Assembly (NCBI RefSeq): GCF_002153655.1
Contig: NZ_JOPJ01000006.1
Coordinates: 1-64,000 of the forward strand
Origin: Acetobacter okinawensis
GTDB taxonomy: Bacteria; Pseudomonadota; Alphaproteobacteria; Acetobacterales; Acetobacteraceae
DNA length: 64,000 nucleotides
Direction: 5' to 3'
The translations under genes and the position numbers were made by a program. This document shows positions 54,507 to 63,419 of this stretch, one piece after another. The stretch's first letter is position 1. Each line of letters opens with the position of its first letter. Below the pieces are notes generated by a model. That model worked only from the letters and a program-made list of their open reading frames with translations, was not told where the DNA came from and made no database searches.

Positions 54507-56792
54507 GTGGCGGTACAGGACAAAAAAAAGGCAACCCCCGTCAGTCGCGCACGTGCGCCAGCCAAACGCGCACCCTCCCGTACCAGAACGTCCTCCGCTG
54601 CCCGTGCCAAAAAAGTGGTCGAGCAGGCTGTTACGCTGCAAACGCCTTCGCGCTTCATCAACCGCGAACTGTCATGGCTCGACTTTAACCAGCGCGTAGT
54701 GGAGGAGGCGGACAATGCCCGCAACCCGCTGCTGGAGCGGCTGCGTTTTCTGTCCATCAGCGCAAGTAATCTGGACGAGTTCTATTCCGTGCGGGTGGCA
54801 GGCCTTGTCGGGCAGATACGGGAGGGGCTGACCGCCATTTCCCCCGATGGGCGCACCCCGGCCCAGCAGTTGGAGGCCGTGCGTGAGCGTTGCGCCAGTC
54901 TGCTGCGTGAGCAGCAGCGCATATGGGTGGAACTGCGTGGGCTACTGGCGCAGTCCCACGTCACACTGTGCGAGACGCAGGACCTGGACGATACGGACCG
55001 TGAGTGGCTGGAAACATGCTTCATGGACCGCATTTTCCCAGTGCTGACCCCCCTTGCGGTAGACCCTGCACACCCGCTCCCCTTTATCCCCAACATGGGG
55101 CTGGCTCTGGGCTTGCGGCTTTTGTACGAAGGTACGGGCCTGTTCGCCATGAATGCGCTTATCCTGCTGCCAGCGCAGGTTGAGCGTTTTATCCGCCTGC
55201 CGTCATCAGGCGTGCAGGTTGCGGGAGAGCCCGCGCGTGTGCGTTTTATCCGTCTGGAAGACCTGATCTCCCTCTTTATTGACCGGCTCTTTGCAGGGCT
55301 TGTTGTGGGCGAGAGCGGCGTGCTGCGCGTTGTGCGCGATACGGACGTGGAATTTGAGGATGAGGCAGAAGACCTTGTCCGCTCGTATGAGAGCGCGCTC
55401 AAGCGCCGCCGCCGCGGGGTGGTGATCCATCTGGACATGGAAAAGCGCGTGCCTGCCGAGTTGGCGGACGCCATTGCCTCCGACCTTGACCTGCCTGCGG
55501 ACGAAATTGCCGTGCACGCAGGCATGATTGGTGTGGCCGACCTGAAGCAGATGATTGTGGATGACAGGCAGGACCTGCTCTTCCCCCCCTACACACCGCG
55601 CTTTCCCGAGCGGATACTCGATTTTAACGGGGACTGCTTTGCCGCTATCCGGGCAAAAGACCTGCTGGTCCACCATCCGTTTGAAAGTTTTGACGTGGTG
55701 GTCCAGTTCCTGCGGCAGGCCGCACTCGACCCCAACGTAATTGCCATCAAGCAGACGCTGTATCGCACATCGCGCGATTCCCCCATCGTCAAGGCGCTGA
55801 TCGAGGCGGCAGAGGCGGGCAAGTCCGTAACTGCCATGGTGGAACTGCGCGCACGCTTTGATGAGGAGGCCAATATCCGCCTTGCCCGTGCGCTGGAGGC
55901 TGCGGGCGTGCAGGTGGTGTTCGGCTTTGCGGACCTGAAGACCCACGCCAAGCTCAGCCTTGTGGTGCGCAGGGAGGGGGCGCAGGTCCGCTCCTACGCC
56001 CATTTTGGCACGGGCAATTACCACCCCATTACGGCGCGTATCTACACCGATCTGTCGTTCTTTACGTGCAACCCGGCCCTTGCACGGGATTCTGCGCGCC
56101 TGTTCAACTACGTGACCGGCTACGCCATGCCCGCGCAGATGGAGGAGATCGCTTTCTCCCCCATTACCATCCGCAGCACGCTCAAAACGCTGATCGAGGA
56201 GGAGATTGCGCACGTCAAGGCAGGGCGTTCCGGCACGATCTGGCTTAAAATGAACGCGCTGGTGGACCCCGACCTGATTGACTGCCTGTACCGTGCATCC
56301 TGCGCCGGGGTTAAGATTGTGGGCGTCATACGCGGCATCTGCTGCCTGCGTCCCGGTGTTGCCGGGCTGTCGGAGAATATCCGCATCAAGTCTGTGGTCG
56401 GGCGTTTTCTGGAACATTCGCGGATCTTCGCGTTTGGCAACGGGCACCGCCTGCCCTCGCGCCATGCCAAGGTCTTTATTTCCTCCGCCGACTGGATGAC
56501 CCGCAACATGGACTGGCGGGTGGAAAGCATGGTGCCCATTACCAACCCCACCGTGCATGCGCAGGTGCTGGACCAGATCATGGTGTCCAACATGCGTGAT
56601 AACCTTCAGTCATGGATTTTGGAACAAAATGGCGTGTGGCGCAGGCTGAGTGCCGGTGCAAAGCCGTTTTCCTCCCATGAATGGTTCATGACCCATCCCT
56701 CTCTGTCCGGGCGGGGGTCCGCTGCGCATGAGAGCCTGTCCAGAGCGCCTGCATCCCTCTCTCAGGCCAAAGACCTGATGCTAGATGACTGA
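54507..56792 (+). CDS. ppk: Polyphosphate kinase 1
   Basis: 761 residues from GTG 54507, where AAGGGAG lies 9 nt upstream; an extension to 54384 has no family support. After a basic, low-complexity tail (about 5-45) come the N domain ([20 protein letters not shown]), the head, and the two C-terminal phospholipase-D-like domains with the phosphorylated histidine in HFGTGNYHP and the second set [21 protein letters not shown]. It builds polyphosphate from ATP; ppx follows 102 bp later and degrades it. Overlaps nothing, so likely own ribosome entry. Confidence 0.95.
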   Translation: MAVQDKKKATPVSRARAPAKRAPSRTRTSSAARAKKVVEQAVTLQTPSRFINRELSWLDFNQRVVEEADNARNPLLERLRFLSISASNLDEFYSVRVAGLVGQIREGLTAISPDGRTPAQQLEAVRERCASLLREQQRIWVELRGLLAQSHVTLCETQDLDDTDREWLETCFMDRIFPVLTPLAVDPAHPLPFIPNMGLALGLRLLYEGTGLFAMNALILLPAQVERFIRLPSSGVQVAGEPARVRFIRLEDLISLFIDRLFAGLVVGESGVLRVVRDTDVEFEDEAEDLVRSYESALKRRRRGVVIHLDMEKRVPAELADAIASDLDLPADEIAVHAGMIGVADLKQMIVDDRQDLLFPPYTPRFPERILDFNGDCFAAIRAKDLLVHHPFESFDVVVQFLRQAALDPNVIAIKQTLYRTSRDSPIVKALIEAAEAGKSVTAMVELRARFDEEANIRLARALEAAGVQVVFGFADLKTHAKLSLVVRREGAQVRSYAHFGTGNYHPITARIYTDLSFFTCNPALARDSARLFNYVTGYAMPAQMEEIAFSPITIRSTLKTLIEEEIAHVKAGRSGTIWLKMNALVDPDLIDCLYRASCAGVKIVGVIRGICCLRPGVAGLSENIRIKSVVGRFLEHSRIFAFGNGHRLPSRHAKVFISSADWMTRNMDWRVESMVPITNPTVHAQVLDQIMVSNMRDNLQSWILEQNGVWRRLSAGAKPFSSHEWFMTHPSLSGRGSAAHESLSRAPASLSQAKDLMLDD

Positions 56793-56894
56793 AAACGGGG
56801 TTTCTTTTTCCGGTATGTCGCGTATGTCTGTGCACTTTCAGACTGCCGGGCAGCATAATGGCCTGTGCGGGAACGGCTGGTAATGGAGACGGAC

Positions 56895-58373
56895 ATGCAG
56901 CGTCGTTCAGCGGTGGTTGACCTCGGGTCCAATTCGGTCCGTCTGGTTGTGTTCGAAGGTGTGTCGCGCAATCCGCTGCCCATTTTCAACGAAAAAGCCG
57001 TTCTGCGGCTGGGGCGTGGATTGACCACCACAGGCCGCCTGAATGAGGAGGGCGTGGGCATGGCCATGGAGGTGCTCAGCCGCTTCCATGCCATTGCGCG
57101 GGCCATGCAGGCTGACCCGTTTGAGGTGCTGGCCACGGCTGCGGTGCGGGATGCGACAAACGGCCCCGCATTTGTGGAAATGCTGCGCCAGAGCATGCCC
57201 GGTGTGCCGGTGCGTATTCTGTCCGGCAAGGAGGAGGCTGACCATTCCGCCATAGGTGTGATGTGCGGCATTCCCCGTGCAGAGGGTCTGGTGGCGGATG
57301 TGGGGGGTGGCTCGCTTGAGCTGATCCACATGACCGAAACCGGACGGCACGATGCCACAACCCTACCTTTGGGTATGATCCGTCTGGCTGACCGCAGCGA
57401 GGGTGATCTGGATGTGGCCAAGCTGCTGACCGATCAGGATATTGATAGCGTGGAATGGCTGTCACGGGTCAAGGGGCAGCCGCTGTATCTGGTTGGGGGG
57501 GCGTTCCGCGCCCTTGCACGTTTGCAGATTGCGCGTACGCAGTACCCGCTCAACATTGTGCATTATTATACGCTGGACGTGCAGGAAGCGCGCGAGATGA
57601 CCGGCTGGCTCCAGAACAGCTCCCGCCGGAGTCTGGAACGCCTGCCCGGTGCGCCACGCAAGCGGCTGGATGATATTCCCTTTGCCGCCGTGGTCCTGCG
57701 CAGGCTGATGAAAAAAATCCAGCCAAGCAAGATCGTGTTCTGCGTCGATGGCCTGCGCGAAGGGTGGTACATGATGAATGTTGCCCCCAGCTATCTGCCG
57801 CAGGACCCGATGGAAAGCGTTGCGCGCGATATGTGCGCGCGCTTTGGCCGCAGCAACACCCTGCCAGAAATCCTGTGGACGTGGACAGGGTGCATCAAAC
57901 CCGACGAAACGCCAGAGGAGCAGCACCTGCGCCGCATTGCCTGCTGGCTGTCTGACATAGGAAGTCACGATCACCCCGAATACAGGGCCGAGCAGACTTA
58001 CCTACGGATTTTGCGTGTTCAGGGAGCAGGGTTTGACCACCGCGCACGGGTCTGGCTGTCTTTGGCGCTTGCGGTCCGTTATTCGGTAGATATGAGCGCG
58101 CCAGCACTTATGCCCTCCTTTACCCTGCTGAGTGAGGCAGAGCGGCGTGATGCCACGGCCTGTGGTCTGGCCCTGCGTCTGGCCTATTCGCTCTCGGGCG
58201 GGGCCGGGAGCCTGCTGGAAGGCACATCCCTTGCGTGGGAAGGGCAGGAACTGGTGCTGACCCTGACCTCCGCCCGTGTGGCCGTAAAGGGCGAGAGCGT
58301 GCGGCGCGGGCTGGAACGCCTCGGCCAGACGCTTGGAGTGCAGACACGTTTTGAGGTGGAGCTGTCGGTCTGA
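56895..58373 (+). CDS. ppx: Exopolyphosphatase / pppGpp phosphatase family protein
   Basis: 492 residues from ATG 56895 (GGAG 6 nt upstream); ATG 56883 or GTG 56865 would add a few residues. ASKHA-fold phosphatase with VVDLGSNSVRLVVFEG, the catalytic glutamate region VLATAAVRDA, the GGGSLEL phosphate loop, and a C-terminal HD-like helical domain. Hydrolyses polyphosphate from the ends and in some species pppGpp. Downstream of ppk on the same strand. Confidence 0.92.
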   Translation: MQRRSAVVDLGSNSVRLVVFEGVSRNPLPIFNEKAVLRLGRGLTTTGRLNEEGVGMAMEVLSRFHAIARAMQADPFEVLATAAVRDATNGPAFVEMLRQSMPGVPVRILSGKEEADHSAIGVMCGIPRAEGLVADVGGGSLELIHMTETGRHDATTLPLGMIRLADRSEGDLDVAKLLTDQDIDSVEWLSRVKGQPLYLVGGAFRALARLQIARTQYPLNIVHYYTLDVQEAREMTGWLQNSSRRSLERLPGAPRKRLDDIPFAAVVLRRLMKKIQPSKIVFCVDGLREGWYMMNVAPSYLPQDPMESVARDMCARFGRSNTLPEILWTWTGCIKPDETPEEQHLRRIACWLSDIGSHDHPEYRAEQTYLRILRVQGAGFDHRARVWLSLALAVRYSVDMSAPALMPSFTLLSEAERRDATACGLALRLAYSLSGGAGSLLEGTSLAWEGQELVLTLTSARVAVKGESVRRGLERLGQTLGVQTRFEVELSV

Positions 58374-58379
58374 CCTGCC

Positions 58380-58398
58380 TCCACCCATTGGGGGTGGA
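58380..58398 (+). terminator. Short hairpin after ppx
   Basis: TCCACCC / GGGTGGA with a 5-nt loop (58380-58398), 7 bp after the stop. No T tract; weak evidence. Confidence 0.35.
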
Positions 58399-58406
58399 CA
58401 ACAGGG

Positions 58407-58435
58407 TTGGTGACAGGCACGTTACCGATTATACA
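58407..58435 (+). promoter_or_regulatory. Candidate promoter of the sensor-Mla operon
   Basis: TTGGTG (58407-58412), 17-bp spacer, TATACA (58430-58435), about 110 bp before the sensor start. Partial match to the vegetative consensus. Confidence 0.35.
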
Positions 58436-58545
58436 TCTCTGTTGTATGCAAAAGCGGCTGCCCGCCAGCATGCCCCCTGCTGCATGCAGGATTATGGTGG
58501 CGCGGTCGTGAATGCCCATGACCAACAGGCAGTGGAATTTGGTGC

Positions 58546-60867
58546 GTGTCTTCTGAAGAGATCATAGACCCGACAGTCCAGCATAATGCATCCGTTCGGC
58601 GGGTGCTGCTGCACATGGTCCTCCCGTTTGTCCTGATTATGATGACAGTTGGCGCCATTGTGTGGGTCGGCATCAACTCGTATCGCACGACCAGCGAGGG
58701 CGTGTCGGTGCTGACGCGTGAACTCATGGAGGCAACGCAGCAGTACATCGGGCAGGAAGTGGGGGATTATATTGCCCCCTCCGCCGCAGGGAACCTGATT
58801 GCTGGCGGCATGATCGAGCATGCTCCCCCCCTTGTGTCAGACAAGGTGTTTTACTCCTACGGCAGCGTCATGCTGCAGAAAATCCCGCAGCTGCAGTCTT
58901 TTTATCTGGCGGATGATCTGGGTAATTTTACGCTGATTACCCGTTCTGCCACCAAGGATGTGCAGGACCGCGTGCGGCTGGTTACGGGCGCGGATGGCAA
59001 AAAGTTTCTCCAGCATACGCTCTACAATGCTGCGGGGCAGGTCGTCGGGCATTATGATGCCCCGGCCAATGATTATGACCCCCGGACCCGGCCGTGGTAC
59101 AAAAACACGGCAAACAAAGATACCATCCAGTGGACGCAGCCTTATCTGTTTCCGTCTGACAAGCAGTTTGTCATGACCAGTTCGCTCCGCTTCAAGCGGG
59201 ACGATGGGCATGAAATGGTTTTTGCCACCAATATCTCGCTCAATGAACTGAGTGCGTTTTTGGACAAGATCAAGATCGGCAAAAATGGCAGCGCCATGAT
59301 TGTGGATGCAAATGGTCGGGTCATAGCTGGGCGCAATCTGATGCAGCATGCACAGGCCGCAGGCTGGGACCCGGACAAGATGGTGCTCGACCCCAAGGAT
59401 TACCCGGTTTTTGCCTTGGGTTATGACCACTACCGGGTACGTGGCTTTGGCCCCAAGCATGTGGAATGGGACGGAAAAACCTACATTGCCATGGCATCGG
59501 CCCTGCCGCGCTACTCGCAGGGCTGGATTTTGCTGATTGTTGCGCCAGAGAACGATTTTGGGAGTTTTGCGCACCAGAGCAGCCGGCAGAGTTTGCAGTT
59601 TGCAGGTATTGTCACGGTTTTCTCCCTTCTGCTGGGGGGGCTGTACCTGCGCCAGCTGCGCAGGACAGAGGCTGGCAACCGCAGGCTGTCCGTGCACCAG
59701 TCGCAGGTTGCGCAGGAAAGTGGTGCGCTACAGCAGGTTGCCGTAACTCCCCATCTGTTTGACCCGACAGCCGAACCCTTGGTGATTACGGAGCAACTGG
59801 CGCAGGTCACAGGTGCCCGCCGCGCCAGCCTATGGCGCTTTTTGCACGATGGTGCGGCCATGGTCTGTGATGATACCTATGACCGGACCCAGAACACCCA
59901 TTCCGGTGGGTTTGAAATGGGGCGGCAGGAACTGGGCAAGTTCTTTGATGCGGTGGAGGAGGGAAATTCCTTTTTTGTCTCCAACGCGGCAACGGATGAG
60001 CGGACCACCCGCTTTGAGCGGCTTGTGATGCGTGAAGTCAGCACGCATGCGCTTGCGGTTTACCCTGTGCACGGACCGCATGGTACGTTGGGCATGCTGG
60101 CCCTTGAAGAGCCAGTCATGCTGCCGCACCTGCTCTATTTTGTAGAGCTTATGGCCAGTATTGCTGGCACGCGCTTTGTAGCGCAGAGCACGCTGGAGGC
60201 GCAGCAAACTCCCGTGGTAGCGGGGGGCGGACTACCCGCACCCAATGCGCCCCCTGGACCAACCAAATCCGATAACCTGCTCATGCGCGCGGATGAAATG
60301 GCAGCGGTAACAGGGGCCAGCATTTACCCCTCCGTGGCTGTGCTTGTTGTCAGCTTTTCCGACCCTGTTGTGGAGGGGAACAAGGAGACCGCAACCCTTA
60401 TTGCCCTGATTAACCAGTTGGCCACACAGGTCCAGAGTGTGGCGCAGGAAGAGCAGTTGTTTGCGGTGGAAGTTGCCGGTCACCGCATGATCTGCATGGC
60501 GGGCTGCACAACGGAGCCCGACCCAACGGCCCTGTTCCGTCTGGCCAATGCGGCGCTCAAAATGCGCGAAACCTTTATGGGAGCACTGGCTGCGGCCGAT
60601 CTGGAGCCGGTGTTTACCATGGGTATGGATTTTGGCCCCGCATTTGGTGGCGCGGTGGGGCAGGCGCCTACGGTGTTCAACCTGTGGGGGCAGACTGTGT
60701 CCCTCGCGGAGTTGATGGCCGAGAGCGCCATAGACCCGGGCACCATTCAGGTGACGGAGCGGGTTTATGCCAGTTTGCGTGACCGGTATCTGTTCCGCAG
60801 TCGTGGCTCGTTCTTTGTGCCGCATCTGGGGCTTGGTCGCGCCTATACACTGGCAGCGCGCCGATGA
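58546..60867 (+). CDS. Membrane sensor: dCache-TM-GAF with degenerate class III cyclase domain
   Basis: 773 residues from GTG 58546. Membrane helix at about 20-43, periplasmic double Cache domain (about 50-335), second helix (about 348-368), GAF-like domain (about 405-550), and a C-terminal class III nucleotidyl cyclase fold (about 593-772). The Cache domain carries YxxxxRxWY exactly (Y177, R182, W184, Y185) and Y200, the amino-acid-binding pattern, with N229 where aspartate is usual. In the cyclase fold the first metal aspartate is S603, the KxxGD motif is EVAGH (E642, H646), the DxxGxxVN motif reads NLWGQTVS (N712, S719) and the transition-state arginine is L723. Catalysis therefore seems lost. 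Stop overlaps the MlaE-like start. Confidence 0.8.
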   Translation: MSSEEIIDPTVQHNASVRRVLLHMVLPFVLIMMTVGAIVWVGINSYRTTSEGVSVLTRELMEATQQYIGQEVGDYIAPSAAGNLIAGGMIEHAPPLVSDKVFYSYGSVMLQKIPQLQSFYLADDLGNFTLITRSATKDVQDRVRLVTGADGKKFLQHTLYNAAGQVVGHYDAPANDYDPRTRPWYKNTANKDTIQWTQPYLFPSDKQFVMTSSLRFKRDDGHEMVFATNISLNELSAFLDKIKIGKNGSAMIVDANGRVIAGRNLMQHAQAAGWDPDKMVLDPKDYPVFALGYDHYRVRGFGPKHVEWDGKTYIAMASALPRYSQGWILLIVAPENDFGSFAHQSSRQSLQFAGIVTVFSLLLGGLYLRQLRRTEAGNRRLSVHQSQVAQESGALQQVAVTPHLFDPTAEPLVITEQLAQVTGARRASLWRFLHDGAAMVCDDTYDRTQNTHSGGFEMGRQELGKFFDAVEEGNSFFVSNAATDERTTRFERLVMREVSTHALAVYPVHGPHGTLGMLALEEPVMLPHLLYFVELMASIAGTRFVAQSTLEAQQTPVVAGGGLPAPNAPPGPTKSDNLLMRADEMAAVTGASIYPSVAVLVVSFSDPVVEGNKETATLIALINQLATQVQSVAQEEQLFAVEVAGHRMICMAGCTTEPDPTALFRLANAALKMRETFMGALAAADLEPVFTMGMDFGPAFGGAVGQAPTVFNLWGQTVSLAELMAESAIDPGTIQVTERVYASLRDRYLFRSRGSFFVPHLGLGRAYTLAARR

Positions 60868-61766
60868 GTGAGGAAAACTCACAACCTACCCAGCAGTCCT
60901 CGGCCCCCCAGACCGACACAACACGTGACCCGGTTCTGGCTGGGCAGACGGGTGGCGGCAGGGTCTTTACGCCCATACAGTGGGCGCTGGGCAAAATGGC
61001 ATGGACCGGGCGGCTGACACGCAGGCAGGCCCGCTTTTTGCTGATTATGCTGGGTGCGTCATGGGGGGTGATTTTCGAGAGCTTTCGCGCCCATTCATGG
61101 CGCAGAACGGTGCGGTACGAATTTATCAGCACCATGAACGGTATTATCCGTGGCGGGCTGATCGCCACCATGTTTGCCGGTGTGCTGACCGGGGTGGCTG
61201 CTGTCTCGCAAGTTATTTACTGGCTGGGCCTGACTGGCCTTGCCACCATGACCGGCTCAATCCTGATCAATATTGTGGTGCGCGAAATTGCCCCCATTCT
61301 GGTGGGGATGCTGCTGCTGGGGCGCAATGGTATGCTCTCCACGACCGAGTTGGGGCTGTTGAGCATTGGGGGGGAAATCCGCTCCATGCAGGCTGTGGGC
61401 ATAGACCCGTTTTTGCTGCTGGTGCTCCCCCGTACTCTGGCCTTTACCGTGGCGGGGTTTACGCTGGGCATCCTGTTTTCATTCGCATCCCTTGTGACCG
61501 GTTATGTGATGAGCCGCATGTCCGGGGTTATCAATAATCCCGTCTGGGTTTTTCTGGATGACGTGGCAACGGCCATGTCCGGGACGGATTATATTATTAT
61601 TCCGCTCAAATTCATTACTGTCGGGTTTGTGGTGGGGCTTGGGGGATGCCTGACCGGACTGACCGCCACAAACGAGGATTCACTGCGCACACTCCTGCCT
61701 CGCGGTTTTTCCCGCGGAATGCTGATTGTGATGGTGGTGAGCGTTCTGTTCAGTCTGGACCTGTAA
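60864..61766 (+). CDS. mlaE: MlaE-family lipid transport permease
   Basis: 300 residues. The first 45 or so are a hydrophilic tail, then the MlaE fold with SFRAHSWRRTVRYEF-type interfacial helix, ILINIVVREIAPILVGMLLLGRNG, and ALGIDP-like AVGIDPFLLLVLPRTLAF, the family hallmark segments. MlaE permeases work with MlaF (ATPase), MlaB (STAS), MlaD (MCE) to move phospholipid or steroid-like substrates between inner and outer membranes. Begins within the sensor stop (ATGA); the ATPase-like gene starts 1 bp after its stop. No MlaB gene is present in the visible operon. Confidence 0.9.
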   Translation: MSEENSQPTQQSSAPQTDTTRDPVLAGQTGGGRVFTPIQWALGKMAWTGRLTRRQARFLLIMLGASWGVIFESFRAHSWRRTVRYEFISTMNGIIRGGLIATMFAGVLTGVAAVSQVIYWLGLTGLATMTGSILINIVVREIAPILVGMLLLGRNGMLSTTELGLLSIGGEIRSMQAVGIDPFLLLVLPRTLAFTVAGFTLGILFSFASLVTGYVMSRMSGVINNPVWVFLDDVATAMSGTDYIIIPLKFITVGFVVGLGGCLTGLTATNEDSLRTLLPRGFSRGMLIVMVVSVLFSLDL

Positions 61767-61767
61767 G

Positions 61768-62469
61768 ATGGATGTTTACACTTCCGGCCCACTGCTCGAA
61801 CTGAACAAGGCCATCCCCTCGTTTGATGAGAGCGGGTTGCCCCCTGTTCCATTCAGTATGAAGCTGATGCCCGGTGACTGTATGGTGGTGGAAACGCGCG
61901 ACGTCGGCCATGCCACCATGTTTGCGGACCTGTGCAGCGGTCTTGTGCCGCTGGATGATGGGGCCGTGCGGTTTATGGGGCTGGACTGGACGGACCTGAG
62001 GGACCGTGAACTGAATGCCCTGCGCGGGCGTATTGGTCGGGTTACACGCCGGGCAAGCTGGCCTGAGTTTGTTCCCATTCATCTTGCGATCGTGCTCCAG
62101 CAGCTACACCACACAACCCGCCCGATTGATGAGCTGGTGCAGGATGCTGCACATCTGGCGGAGCGCTTTGGTCTGCCCGGCCTGCCAACGGAAAACCCGA
62201 GTTTTTTGCCCGAGGATGACCTGCTGCGCGTAAGCTGCGTACGGGCTTTTCTGGGGCGGCCCCATTTATTACTGCTGGAAGACCCGATTGAGGGTGGTCC
62301 GGCGGAATTGAGCAATTCTTTTCTGGCTGCAATAACCGAGGCGCGCGACAGGGGTGCCGGGGTTATCTGGCTGGTAAGGAATAACGCAGTCTGGCAGGAA
62401 TATCGGCAGGGTATTACCGCAACCTGGCGGCTTGCAGATGATGGTCTTGTAGCAGTACGGATGGGATAA
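61768..62469 (+). CDS. MlaF-position ABC ATPase-like protein with degenerate ATP-binding motifs
   Basis: 233 residues, the length of MlaF, and placed where mlaF is expected between mlaE and mlaD. Read against the ABC fold: the Walker A loop is TRDVGHATM (43-51), so GKST becomes GHAT with His48 for the essential lysine; no Q-loop glutamine is evident after RIGRV; the signature LSGGQ is LPEDD (147-151); Walker B LLLLDE is LLLLED (167-172), with Asp and Glu exchanged; and the H-loop histidine is replaced in WLVRNN (201-206). The overall order of elements and the RVSCVRAFLGRPHLLLLEDP stretch still show ABC ancestry. It is likely a pseudo-ATPase or needs a separate motor. Confidence 0.78.
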   Translation: MDVYTSGPLLELNKAIPSFDESGLPPVPFSMKLMPGDCMVVETRDVGHATMFADLCSGLVPLDDGAVRFMGLDWTDLRDRELNALRGRIGRVTRRASWPEFVPIHLAIVLQQLHHTTRPIDELVQDAAHLAERFGLPGLPTENPSFLPEDDLLRVSCVRAFLGRPHLLLLEDPIEGGPAELSNSFLAAITEARDRGAGVIWLVRNNAVWQEYRQGITATWRLADDGLVAVRMG

Positions 62470-63419
62470 TGTTCCAACTCCGCTTACGACAGAAAGTAAA
62501 ACCACTCATTTCTCTGCGCTATGCGGATGAATGGGTCGGGTTTCTCGTGCTTCTGAGCATACTCATTTTTGGGGGCGCGGTTATCGAGGCTGGCGTGCTG
62601 CGTGACTGGCTAACCCCTCCGGCACGGTTGCGCGTGGTGCTGCCTGCATCGGGCGTTGGCGGGCTGACCGTAGGGGGCGATGTGCAGCTAATGGGAGCCC
62701 ACGCGGGGACCATTCGCAGCATCAAACTCAATCCGTCGGGGAATATGTACGCCATGGTCGATCTCGACCCGCAGGCAAAGCCCTTTATCCGGCGAGACAG
62801 CACAGCCCTTATCCGCAAACAGCTTATTGTGACCGGTGCATCCTATCTGGACCTCAGCCGTGGGCATGGTGACCCGATGGACTGGAGCTATGCTGTTATT
62901 TCGGCAACGCCAGCCCCCAACCCCGCAGACCAGATTACGGCAACCCTGAACAGTATTCAGGCCGAAATCATGCCTGCTCTGGCCAGTGCAAGGCACATGA
63001 TGGCGCAGTTGGATGGCACCATTACCGACATGCACGCGGGCAAGGGCACAATCGGGCAGTTGATGACCAATGACCAGCTTATCCGCCAGTCAGAAGCTAC
63101 GATTGCCTCCTTGGATGCTGTGATCGAACGGCTCAAGCCGATTGAAAAACAGGTATCGGGGATTATGGCCAAAACAGACGCGACCATGGGCAACCTCAAA
63201 TCCGCAACCAAGGACGTCAAGGATGCAACGCCGCATCTGCCTGCCATTGCCAGCAATGTGGAGGCCAGCACGGCGGACCTGCCAGCCATGCTGGCACAGG
63301 CCCAGACAACGCTGTACGGGTTACAGCAGTTGACTGACCAGTTGCGTGGCATGTGGCTGCTGGGCGGGCAGAAGGTCACACACCATAAACGACTGGCTCC
63401 CAGACAGGTGCGACCATGA
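62469..63419 (+). CDS. mlaD: MlaD-like MCE-domain protein
   Basis: 316 residues. One N-terminal membrane helix (about 22-42, VGFLVLLSILIFGGAVI), then an MCE domain (about 52-130) with GVGGLTVGGDVQLMGAHAGTI and the LIRKQLIVTGASYLDLS end, and a long helical C-terminus (about 150-290) that is rich in Ala, Thr and Gln, as in MCE proteins that form a periplasmic tube. It overlaps the upstream stop by 1 bp (TAATG) and the lipoprotein start by 4 bp. It would present the lipid from the permease to outer-membrane partners. Confidence 0.9.
   Translation: MFQLRLRQKVKPLISLRYADEWVGFLVLLSILIFGGAVIEAGVLRDWLTPPARLRVVLPASGVGGLTVGGDVQLMGAHAGTIRSIKLNPSGNMYAMVDLDPQAKPFIRRDSTALIRKQLIVTGASYLDLSRGHGDPMDWSYAVISATPAPNPADQITATLNSIQAEIMPALASARHMMAQLDGTITDMHAGKGTIGQLMTNDQLIRQSEATIASLDAVIERLKPIEKQVSGIMAKTDATMGNLKSATKDVKDATPHLPAIASNVEASTADLPAMLAQAQTTLYGLQQLTDQLRGMWLLGGQKVTHHKRLAPRQVRP

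Noticed and set aside
55206-56558. 450-codon frame antisense to ppk
   Set aside because: Within a confident ppk; histidine/glycine-rich composition of a shadow.
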